Shown here: positions 11,769 through 22,448 of the stretch, in pieces
Numbering within the stretch: position 1 is the stretch's first letter
Layout of the letters: each line of letters begins with the position of its first letter
Assembly (NCBI GenBank): GCA_000310025.1
Contig: FN649747.1
Coordinates: 1,064,863 to 1,128,862, forward strand
Direction of reading: 5' to 3'
Length of the DNA: 64,000 nt
DNA from: Ectocarpus siliculosus
Taxonomy: Eukaryota > Sar > Phaeophyceae > Ectocarpales > Ectocarpaceae
Notes under the pieces: generated by a model
What the model was told of the DNA's origin: nothing
Database searches by the model: none
The model's input: the letters and a program-made list of their open reading frames with translations, nothing else
Translations under genes and position numbers: made by a program

Positions 11769-13309
11769 GCGGTGACCTCGCGTGACCAAAATCTTCCTTA
11801 GCCCGAAGTCTTACGCCTCGCCTCGTCGAGTTCACGGAATGGCGGCAGCTTGAGTGCAAACGCAACGTTCCAATCAAGTGATTTCCGAGCGGTGCAAAAA
11901 CCAAGTCTAGCAGGGGGGAGAGACAAAAAAAGCGAGGGCTACTCAGAAACCAAGTCATTTTTCGGCCGGGGGGAGAGATCAACAAAATAATCGATATATT
12001 TCACACACAAGTCAACCCGCTCGGGAACGCAACGCAAAACAAGCAATGTTTCAGGCAGGGGGGGTGGTATCAAGAAATGTCGAGCTCGCCTCAACCAAGG
12101 ATCTTCTCCGCTGCTAGCAGGGACCTTTTCCTGCACAGCTTGCGGCTTTCCCTATCTATCTAAATATCACACATAGTGCTCGCATGAGGGTTTCGGAGAG
12201 CGAGAGGACGTGGTCGTGCTACAATGTTCACCGGCGAGGTGACACAGAAGGACTCGAAGGCTACGGCTAACGTCGAGAAGAGCATCCGGACATCGTCACG
12301 TAATCGTGATCGTCGTCGCCGTATCGAAGGGGTTGGGTTTTAGGACACAGACAGATTGGCAGGTTGGCGAAATTTCGTAACTGACTGCGAGAATAACACA
12401 CAAACGACATATACAGACAAAAACCAACATCTTCACGCATCCTCAAAGCACGCTGCCTCCAAGAAACGAATGAGGGTCCTTCTTCCCAGTAACATTAAGT
12501 TCGGCAGAAAACGTTGTCTTGCTTACATTGTCTGCAACCAAGGGTTAGACTAGACTATAGTAAATATAAACTTCCCTGGATTTTTGCCCCCCTCCATCTT
12601 AGTCGCGGCCCCATGGGTTGAAGTTCTTCATCAGTGATTTGCCCGTCCCCCAGGGTACTCCCCCCCCTTCCCCGACGTGCAATTTTCCTTCAAAGGGCGG
12701 GTCTACGGGTCTGACGACTACTGCCAATTTCTCGTTGCTTGCATGGAACGACTGACCACAATACTGTGTACGATATTCACGCATCGCTCCATAATATATA
12801 GACTACATATATCGTCATCGACATCATCGATTCTGGCAGAAGCCTGGTTTCTTCTAGCAGCGTGTGTTTAACACATTATTGTAGTCAAGAATGCACAACT
12901 AGACGACGCGGCGATCGAGATCGGGTGGAACACCCTAGAACGTCAAGTCCTGAGACAGGGCCTCGCCCCTCCTGAATCCATGCCTAATAATGTCGGTTGT
13001 TGTTGTCGTGGCACCACATTCCACCAGAACCATATCCGCACACTACTAAGCGTCACTTGTCCGGAAGTGGCCAATGCCCAGCGAGACATGTCCGCGCTGC
13101 ATGAAAAACTGGTGATAGTTGCGGTCCTCTTGCACGTCCCACCCTCCATTGTCATTCTCCTGTTAGCGTCGTAAATCGAATATTGAAACAAGTTGAGAAT
13201 ATCGTGTGCTCGCGGTTAAGATCTGCGCTGCCGTACGTTTGCGGTCGGTCGTAAACATACACGCTGGGGCGCTTGAGGCTGGGCTGTAGAGGCTTGCAAC
13301 AATTAACGA

Positions 13310-15922
13310 TTTGGGTGTTTTCTTCCGTAGGGGCCATGCCGAATGATGTTCGTATCAGCTTACCACCTTTCTTTTTGACTTCAAAGAACGCACCCACCGG
13401 GTACTCCAGTTTCCGGCAGCATGAGTACTCACGGCAGTTCAAGAAAAAGCTTCAGACATATGCAAGGAAGCTATCAACAGATGATGTGGAAACATAGAGG
13501 TGGAAACACAACCTGAGAGGGACAGACCAGTAACGTTTTGCTCATGGTCTAAGCTGTGGAAAAAGTCATCATTTGGACCTCCTTGCCACTCTCCCTTCAT
13601 CAAACTTCTGTACGACGCTTGGCTGACGACGCTCCTCATCAAAAGGTACGCAGGAAATCATTCCGAGGAGCCAAACCGACTGGAGCCCGGAGCGAACGTG
13701 CGAAACACGGGGCAAAAGCAGACTACATCGTGCAAGACGTGAACGTATCGAAAGGCACTACAAAGGAACAGCAGTCGTGAGAACGAAGCACGAAACCAAC
13801 AGCAGTAAATGGGGACCAGCTCAACAAGACATGAGACTATTGAAAGGAAGGCACATGATGGACACATGATGCCAGCTAGTACCACAGTCGTTGGCCAACA
13901 AGCCGTGGTTTGAGACACGGCCTCGGAGTGCAGACACAGTCTCGCAGTGCAGTATGTGCAGAACCCCGGGTGCAGTGCTGGTAAACGGTAAGTGCTCCAA
14001 GGAGAATGAAGGCACTGCATGACGACCCGTGCGTTTACGTAAGCCCTCGTTTTCAGCCCTGTACACATCTACACTTGTTTACCCCGGTGTCACCGATCAG
14101 TAAGTTTTTTACATGGCCCGCTCCCGGCAAACAAGTAACAACCACTGAAGCAAGCTGTCACAGCCAAACCCCTTTAGCCGTGTACAAGCGAGGGACTGCT
14201 CCTCACTATACTTGTCGAACTCCATTTGTCCTACGACGCAACAGGAAAGCACAGCACGGGTTGTATTAAACGCCACACCACCCACCTGTGCATGCGCATA
14301 GTGTTCCGCGGAGGCTCTCACGACCCGTTCAAGCCTTCCCCCTATATCCTCGTCACGGAAACGGCGCCACGCAGCCTCTACGGGCGGGTCTTCCAAGTCG
14401 TCGATAGCTAGCACGTTCCAATCCCTAAAAATCGACCATCAGTATTGAATTGCCGTGTCGGGTTGCGGCGTCTGTTCTGTTGTTGTACGTGTCAGCCCCC
14501 TTCATGTGACTGCAAGCTCAAGTTTTAAACTGCTGACTGATGATCGGGAACACAGACGAAACACAGGCAGCATCCCTCAAGGTAGCTGGCAAGCCATGAA
14601 GTAAGTGGCGGTTAAACCGAGGCGTTCACGTGAAGAGTGAAACAGATCGGACAACGAGATGCATGCATTGATGGCACGCGAGGTGGTCCTGTCACATGCC
14701 TTTCCCTTGAGCGGAGAATATCGTCTCACCACCCGAACACTTCGGCGTTGGTGGTAGGTCTTCAGACCCTCCGGAGGGAAAGTCCGTGATCAGCGTGCGA
14801 GCAATGGCGTTGGTGGCCATGTCCGCAAAGACTCCAATTACCAAAAGACTTTCTCTCTGGTGCGGATGGGAGGATCATACCACTGCCGTAGCCCGTGCGG
14901 TTGGTGTTTGCGAGAGTGCAGCTATGCTTCTAGGGGTGATAATCTCCAAGTCCTCTTTGAACGTTTGGGGCGTAGTAGATAGTGCAGAGCGAAAAGCACT
15001 GGCAACTTACCCAACCAACAGGTTGAACCAACAAGTGCGTCAACTGACAACACCAAAGAACAACGACAAAATCTTCTTCGTACCGCGTAGCGAAATATAT
15101 CGACTCCAATGTGTGAACACCGCTAGCGGAAGTCGCTCGGGCACGGTGTATGTAATTTTACACCCGGGGCGCAACGAAGCACATGGCAGAGAACCGGTTG
15201 TGAGAAGAGAGGACCTTACCCTTCGACCCCTACAGCCCTTCGGGAACGGGGTCGACCATAGCCTCACCTCATGTCTCTTTCCATGGGTTGTGGGCATTTT
15301 TCGCCCAGAAAAAACAGTCTTGTTTCGACAGTCCTATCGTAGCGTTCACCTGCTAGCCAATGCCCGGAAGTTGATAAGGTCGGCGTAGGCACCTTCCTCG
15401 GTGTGGTCGCCATCAACAAAAAGTACGTTGCATGTGCGAGTGTCTCTGCCAGCTGCCTCCTCGACCACCGCATACGCCGGGATGGTTACAGTAGAGTGTC
15501 CGATGAGTACCTCAAGCCGACCGGGAAACACCATCTGTTTTAGGTTCCGAGGGATTGAAATAAAGGGGGAGTGAAGATGAAACCACATGCACCCGTCCAA
15601 CGAGTTGGCGTTAGTTCCCGTCGCTGGTTGTCACAGAGGAGAGGAGTTGGTTGTTGCCTATGGTTTTACTGGGATTGCGAGCTGGGGAAATGGGCAAGGA
15701 GACCTGAAAAATGGGGGATACCACGGTTTCGACCGATTAAAACAAGAAGGCTAGCTAGCGGCGAAAGAACATTATTCTATAACGACTACTATGTTTTACC
15801 TGCAGGAAGTCAAGGGCGTGCCTCATGTACTCGTATTCGCCCAGATCAAAGGCCAAGACCTTCGTCGAAGGGCGCGAGTTAAGCAGCCAGTTGAGAGAGC
15901 TGTGCCCAGCGTTAAAGCCCAC
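13310..15922 (-). CDS. Class I SAM-dependent methyltransferase (Methyltransf_24-like)
   Basis: Proposed exons: 15922-15800, 15534-15350, 14424-14286, all phase-consistent, plus a candidate C-terminal exon near 13425-13310. The first begins VGFNAGHSSLNWLL, the SAM-binding glycine loop (motif I), followed by KVLAFDLGEYEY with an acidic residue after beta 2. The second holds LEVLIGHSTVTIPAYA and VLFVDGDHTEEGAYADL, the motif-II/III Asp-His typical of this family. The third reads WNVLAIDDLEDPPVEAAWRR. The last candidate contains EYPVGAFFEVKKKGGKLIRT, as in C-termini of these enzymes. The family transfers a methyl group from S-adenosylmethionine; the acceptor cannot be read from sequence. The N-terminal part upstream of 15922 was not found, so the model is incomplete. 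A second member lies at 30.9-35.5 kb. Confidence 0.75.
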
Positions 15923-15924
15923 CT

Positions 15925-17250
15925 TTGGAGGGCAGTAGGGATGAAGGAGCACGAGATTCAGACCAAGGATGGGGAAGAACGTGGAGGAGGCGCGGACGGG
16001 AGGGTAATTGTGAGGAATACGGACTAAAGATACTTTTGAAACAAAACATGTAAACCAAGGCGGGACCGGACTAAAGATACTTTTGGTGCCTTGCACGAAA
16101 CGAACTGACGTTGTTGTGCTACGGTAAATATTGTATCTGCAATGTTGTTGGAACACCAGGGCACGCAACTACCGCAAGACCGTTTAGAGCCGCGTCTTAG
16201 AGCGACAAGGCCGACGAGGATGAGATAGGGAATGTCCTTGTACGGACGTCGCTGAGTCTGGGCGAAACCCGCGACGCTACGCTGTGCGCTCGTTACGTAT
16301 CGGGGAATCTACGCTTTGGCGTCGGGGTGGGTGGGTGGGTGGGTGGGTGAGTGCGCAGGGCTCTTATCTGGAGTAGATCTCGGTTTGGGTGTAACCGAAT
16401 GGCCGAATATCTTTGGGAGTTTGGTCATATCACCAACCCTAACCCTAATGACCCTTGCGTGAACAGAGAGACTGCAGACAGTTTCGAGGGGAAAGCACAG
16501 GCACCAGGCCTGCGGGTTCCTGGGGTCGGCTTCCGCCCTTATTCTCTCTATCTATACCCAGTGGTCTAGAAACTCATGCTGCTTCACCGGCGTTCCCTGT
16601 GCTCTTCCTCGCGGTCTCCTGCGGGTTAACCTCAGTGCCAAATGCGCATTTTGCGAAGGTATTCTCTTCCTCAGTGGATCACTTGGTGTAAGTTTGGACT
16701 TGGTGAGGCCTCCGACCGCGGGTGGAGGCCCTCGCCTGTGGAAACCCCCCCGCCGGTGCTGTGCGCTCTCACAGCACCAGAGGGGCATATCCCGCAAATA
16801 ATCCGAGCACCGAAGTGCTAAGTGTGGGGTGGGTGGAGTGGTCTCGAAACTATCCTGTCTCTACGCGTTCTTTCGGGGCTTCGGGAGCAAAAGAGCCAAG
16901 TGATCAGTTTGCGCACTTTCTTCCGTGTATGTAAACGTTTACTCGATGAAGTTTCATAATTTGTGCCAAATTTGAATATTATTATTTCGATAGGGTAACG
17001 ATTTTACGTTTTTAGCATTGGCTTCGGTTACGACGTCAACCTTCCTTTCTGTTCTGCATTACCGTGCGGCGGTGTCGCAGGAAGGCGATGCCTGTACATT
17101 GCTTCTTGGTCCGCGATAGAAATAACGCGATCGGACGACCAATAAATGTGTGTTTCACAACCAGAGGTGTGGCGTCACTCCACAACATGCATACCACTTT
17201 TCAAGGCTCCTCAACATGGCCTCACTCTTCCCTCATCTCATTGCTAGCCC
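15925..17250. other. Gene-poor stretch with small repeats
   Basis: Contains a (GGTG)n tract at 16324-16347 and a short telomere-like string (ccctaaccctaa) near 16435-16446. An AT-rich patch lies at about 16960-17020. The missing 5' exons of the methyltransferase may be here, but no frame is convincing. Confidence 0.5.
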
Positions 17251-17255
17251 TAGTC

Positions 17256-20200
17256 CTAGCCGCAAATTAACCTCAAGTTCACCCTAACCGTTTCCTCCAC
17301 CTCCTCCTCCCCTTCCCCGTTCACCTCGCAGATCTTTTCCACGCGATCGCCCCCGTCTCGCAACACCGCTCCAAGGGCTTCAACCTTCTGCGGGAACGCA
17401 CCCGTATGCCCTAAGATCAAGTAGTTGGGGCGTATGCTCCGCAGGTAGGCAGTTAGCCGTAGTGACATTGTGTTGAACAGGTCCACCTGGGAAAGAAACG
17501 CGGTTCAGCAATCGGTGCCAGACACAAATAGACTTCGCAGAGCAACGTGGAAAGTCGAACGTATGGTACGAAGAATGCCATGGTTTCTACTATAGCAGAA
17601 AGCACACCACGCATGTCTGATGACTGTACGACCGATGTCCTTAACACCTCTGGACCCCTCGTTAACCCCCCTCGACGACGAAGGGGCATCTGTGTTCATT
17701 GGGTATCACTTTTGCTCTGTCGAACCTCTGCCCCGCTCCTAAAACCAGTGACACTTCTCGGAGCCTTGCATGGTGCGACTCAACCCCTGCAAGACGGCAG
17801 ACAGCCTGGGCCATTGACCGGTCTTCACTGTGATTACTTGTCGATTGACTCGCCGCTCGATAACGTAGAGATAATGGAGCACAACCATGTGTGCTGCTGT
17901 GCATGCGGCCTGAGCTCGCGACCGACTCCGTTGGTTATCATCTACCTACACCTGCGAAGAGTTTTGGCACTTACCCTCTTCGCCGTGATCACGCTGGTGA
18001 CCAAATCGACGCAGTCGTTAACGTTGACTAGGATGCCGTGGAACGGTCCGAAAGCCTTTGAACAAGTGTCGAACGCCGCCTGTACCAAAAGCAGGAAAGC
18101 GTGTCAATCGCGGAGGAATCATCCCAACAAGAGCTGTACAGGAAAGAGAAAACAAGAACAAGAACAAGAACCACCCGCTCATAGAGAGCCAACATCATAC
18201 ATAGAACTCTGCCGCGGCACGAGAAAAGACTCCCAACACGTCCTGACGTACCTCCCATACCTCTCCATCCGAGAGCCACCTGGGTACAGCCACAACCACT
18301 AACGTCTCATCGGGGTCACTTTCGAGATAAAGCGATACAGAAATGTCTTCCGGGGGCGAATCGAAAAGCGGATTCGAGACTTTCGAACCGCCGCCGTTGT
18401 GTTCGCCCTTGTTGTCACGACTTTCTCCTCCCGACGGTGCTACCCAAGGAGACGATGACAGAACATCCGCCAGGTGGCCCGTGTGGAAATATTCGACCAT
18501 TGCAGAAGTCGCCAACACTTCCCATGCCGGCCCCTCCACATTCGATTCCAAACGTGGGGATGGCGCCGACGATCCCCATTCCCCCTCGTTCGCATTGCCA
18601 TGGACGATCGGTTCTGGCGAAGAAGTGGTCGGCGGCGTTGGGAATATCATCGACAACTCAGGAAGAGAGAACAGCAGCAACGAAGATACTTGAAACTTTG
18701 AACCCAAGCCTCGGTGTGCTATATGTGGATCAAGCAGGGAGTTAGAAAGGTACGTAGGAATGGTACTTCTCTAAAGTATCGTGTGAGAGAGAGAGGGTCG
18801 ATAGAATCTCACACCAAAACCTGTTCTCAACTGGTCGGGCTTTCTGTAACGGTGCTGGTACTACGGTGACATGCCAGTTCGCCGTGGATGTGGTGTGCAC
18901 CGAACGCCTCTTGTGTGCAAACTCTGTCCACGGCCCTGGCATCAAGGCGCCATACGTCCTCATCTTGGGCCCAGGCACTCCACCCCGCCAGTGCCCTTGC
19001 TGGGTGCTCACTGCAGTGGGGATTGTGGTCGTAAGTTGGCACAATGTCCATCTGCATGACCACAGCGGCTTCGCCGTCATTGTTGAAAACATCCTCTATG
19101 TCAATTGGGGTGCTGGAAGAGGTCATGCCGTCCACAACCGCGCGAATGACGCATCGATCATAATCGGCAAGCGACTTGTCCTCCCCCACACTCCTGTATC
19201 CGCTTTCGATGCCGGCAGTATCGACTCTGCTGCTGCTTCCGTCGTTGGTAGTGGCTGCTGCGAGCAGACTTGTCCTCAGCACCGCTCCAAGGACAACCTC
19301 GATCACAACATTCACCACCCCGCCGCTCACGCGCTCTTGTAGACTTGGGTGCTTCATACGCAGAAAAGGTGGCGTTTTGACCATGCCACTGCGTTCATTT
19401 CCGTCGTCGAGCAGCGCGAGTAGATTCGCAATCCGCCCGGCATGAGGCATCGCCGATGAAGATGCTGATGACGAAGGTTGCGTGTTCTTGGCGACTACGC
19501 TTTCCTTCGTGGTCGAAGATGCCTCTTCTCCGGCAGGAACCGGTAACGATGAAAATGGCTTCATGGCGGCGATTCTCCGTGAGAATACGGATGCTGTTCC
19601 TCCTACCCCATTCATAGTGGTGTTTGCGGTTGTCGCTGTTGAAGAAAAAGATTGACTCCTGCCGGCAAGGGCTCGCAGGGCCGGCAACACCTGGGTCTTG
19701 GCACGCCCGAAAGCGAGAGCGCTAGAAGCCACGGAACAGTCAGAGGGGTGGAAGTTGGCCGCAAAGCTCGGTTCCATGAAGCTCTGTAGTACCTTTAGCC
19801 ACGGCTCCTCGTCCACGGTAGCTCTGTGTGATACCGAAGGCAAGAAGGGAGAGGCTAGGCTTGAAAAACCGAACGAAGCGGATAGAGGCGAGATACAAGA
19901 ATGCCGTAGAGCACGAAAGCATGACCTACACTATCCTGATCAAAAGAAATCGAGCGAGAACGCTTCTGTGTAATTACCTTATGACGGCTGCTTGGTCGTC
20001 GTGCACCAGAGTTACCTCGGCAAATGGCTGGGTCGCCAAAGCTTCCTCGACCGCCCCACGACAAGCCTTCCGACCGGTCACATCATCGGTGTTGCGTTCG
20101 TCGGTCACCGGCGGCGGGCAGAGCAAGCTCGGCAACCAATCTTGAAGACTGACTTTGGCCAGAGTAGCTCGGAGGCCTTCGGCGCTCTTTGGGACGTCGG

Positions 20201-20408
20201 TGTAGGTCGTCGTGGGGGTCTGCCGGCGGTCGTTCGCAACGCTCAAAACATCAGTTGGACTCCTCCTTAGGTTTGTTGCTGTAATTACGCCTTGTTCCTC
20301 TCTATCCCGGAGAGGGCTATAACTGTCCCTCTCGACGACCGGGGAATCCGGCGCATCGTCTCCATAAGTTCTGTGTCCGTATCGGTTCCATGAACGAGAA
20401 CGTGACAA
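17256..20408 (-). CDS. Multi-exon protein of unknown function
   Basis: Five exons join in phase: about 20408-19978, 19823-19012, 18688-18261 (or 18252), 18079-17975 and 17486-17256 (stop). More exons may exist between 17975 and 17486 and upstream. Exon 1 is polar and contains LATQPFAEVTLVHDDQAAVI; exon 2 begins ATVDEEPWLKVLQSFMEPSF and ends in a patch with HPSLQERVSGGVVNVVIEVV. The last exons are helical: AAFDTCSKAFGPFHGILVNV and LRLTAYLRSIRPNYLILGHT. There is no clear signal peptide or catalytic motif. The helical, partly hydrophobic layout could suit a vesicle-tethering or scaffold subunit, but I do not recognise the family. The first exon's open frame starts with TTG, so the true start is further upstream. 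Confidence 0.55.
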
Positions 20409-20409
20409 T

Positions 20410-21875
20410 TAAAATACGGGATTCGAACTCTCCGCGGGATCATGGGCAACGAGCGACGTATACGCCTTGTTACAGAGATAACACATTGACGCCATCGTGG
20501 AGTGGTGTATGTTTCACCATGCACCTTCGTTGTCCCTTATTACACCAGGATGTACCAGGAATGGTCAGCATCGTGACGCCTGTGTGTGCTAAATCAAAAC
20601 TCAACCAAATTCGTTCTCAGGGGCAACATTTGCATTGCAGACTAAGACATTCCATTCCATGCCATGGCTATTCAAGTACACACAGCAAGCTTTCCCATGG
20701 CCTACGTACTGGGTGTGTATTGTTTGTTCCTGAGCTTTATATCTACAACGACACAAGACGGTTTTCATCGAAAGGCGGTGGGAGGCACACATGCTTCAAT
20801 TTGTCAGATAGCAGGAAAAAAACGAGACTGACTTCTGCCTCACGAATAAGGCCCGTTCTATAACACGTTGACCACACCCTCTGCAATCTGGTTTCGTTTT
20901 CATTCCCCAATTTCAACAGGACAACTCGCGTTCGATTTATCTCTTTGGCGGGTTGTGAAGCGCCAAGTGAGAAAAATAGACCGTTCGTTGGGAAAATAGA
21001 GCACAAAGCAGTTGATTGGATCAAACAGTTCGCGAGAGAATAGCAGCGTCTGTGTAGGAACCAAGAACCAGTCTACCCGATTATCGGCGATAAAAAAAAA
21101 ATCCAACACAAATAGGCTAGAGTATCCCGTAGACTTCAAGTCTAGTCTAATGTTTTGTTTGTTTGCGTCACCCCATTTTTTCTGGACGTGGTACCTTTCG
21201 GTACCATTCTTGACGCACCATCCGGGGTGGCACGGGAGGAAGGCCACACAGCAGGAGTTGTATTTCTCCGCTTTGTTCCTGCAGTGTTTGCCTTGATTTG
21301 GATGGGAATCAATGCATACGTACGCTTGACCCGAGTCGAGGGCTACAAAAGTAGAATATACCTTTCTTTCTGGAGGAACACGTCCTTGGGATCTTACGGC
21401 AGAAAGACAACGACAGATTCCACTGAAGCTCCGTGGAAGAGATCGAAACTTCCATCCCCCCACGAGGTTCCCCGAGGCTCCATAGTTTTTCGCACTGAGG
21501 CTTTCGTCGCTTCCGTGGAAGCTTCCACCTAGCGGGAAATAATATGTATAGTGGAGCAGATGGCACCCTTGGGCTAGGGCCCGCAGAGTCTGGGGTTCTG
21601 TCCGAAAACGATATCCTGTCGAGGATTGACCTCGCATCCCTACAAAGCCGGGACGGAGCACGCACGTGTCCAATGAATATATACAGCTACAGTCTGGAGT
21701 ACGCCAGCTCGATGTAAAACAAGATGGACCCGATGATGGACTTGAGAATCCTAGTGTACAGTACATAGCGTCATGCATACGAACAGAATATGCTCGCGAG
21801 AAGGAGTGTAAATACAATATAATTGAACGAGCCGGTGAGCGAGGATACCCACAGACAGGCATACATCTAGCTATC
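20410..21875. other. No supported gene
   Basis: A long minus-strand open frame (down to 20900) crosses this region, but beyond 21878 it reads as Cys/Ser/Arg-rich random sequence. The second copy of the 38-bp repeat is here. Upstream exons of the unknown gene could also lie in this interval. Confidence 0.45.
21626..21663 (+). repeat. 38-bp dispersed repeat, copy 2
   Basis: Same 38 bases as 10526-10563 with a single T/C difference, same strand, and flanks that do not match. Confidence 0.8.
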
Positions 21876-21877
21876 AC

Positions 21878-22129
21878 CTTGGCGCAGAATAGGGCGACAG
21901 CGCTCGGGTAGTTCTTCGGGAGCATCGAGCAGGTGTATCCTCGCTCCCGGGCTGCTTGCAGGTACGAGCGTCGATCCTCCGTGGTTTGGTCTTCGCCAAA
22001 AGAGGAAACAAATCGTTCGCCTTCCAAAGCCTCGCTCGGCGCGATGAACCGCGCGTCGATGTTACCGGCTCTGGCCACCGAAAGAATCAGCAGCAAGATA
22101 GCCGGGTGACCGAAGAGAAGAATCACCAT
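21878..22129 (-). CDS. First exon of a secreted or membrane protein, unidentified
   Basis: An ATG at 22129 opens 84 codons ending at AAG|GTGATAG (phase 0). The first residues, MVILLFGHPAILLLILSVAR followed by AG, form a classic signal peptide or signal anchor. The rest is hydrophilic and well formed: EDRRSYLQAARERGYTCSML, then PKNYPSAVALFCAK. The frame stays open far past the donor, but composition changes there, so splicing is likely. The next exon was not identified. It starts 319 bases from, and divergent to, the glycosyltransferase-like gene at 22449, suggesting a shared promoter region. Function is unknown. Confidence 0.5.
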
Positions 22130-22448
22130 GATCGATGTAGCGCTGACTTCTTCGGTGCCGCACGCTGCGACGTGGGTCTCAGCAAGTACCATGTGCGTGC
22201 CCAACAGAAAAAAGATCGCGCGACAGGTAAATGGGCGTTCCGTGGAATCAAATATTTGAATTTCAAGGCGGGGTTCGGGTTCCGAACTTTGGTTCCTCAA
22301 CAGAACCGCGACCGCCACTTGCTTGGATCTTGCTACGGATCTTGCTGCTGACGAGCGGACTTGCTGCTATCCTCCACAAGCTTTTCTTTGTTTCTGAAGC
22401 AAAGGATATTCCCACTTCGACCAGAAGTTATCTTGGCTCAGTGGGGAC

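Larger units (their letters stand above)
10310..13300. other. Intergenic region between convergent genes
   Basis: It holds a G run at about 10608-10622, the 38-bp repeat, a short ftsH-like fossil at about 11.7 kb, and a 39-codon open frame at 12223-12342 (starts MFTGEVTQKD) with basic tail residues. That frame has no family match I recognise and may be chance. No larger gene is supported. The rhomboid gene ends at the left and the first methyltransferase enters from the right on the opposite strand. Confidence 0.5.

Noticed and set aside
16435-16446. Telomere-like ccctaaccctaa
   Set aside because: Only two units; common by chance and not evidence of a chromosome end or fusion.
20900-21877. 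Continuation of the long minus frame below the signal-peptide exon
   Set aside because: Composition changes sharply after the AAG|GTGATAG donor and the rest looks random, so only 22129-21878 was kept.
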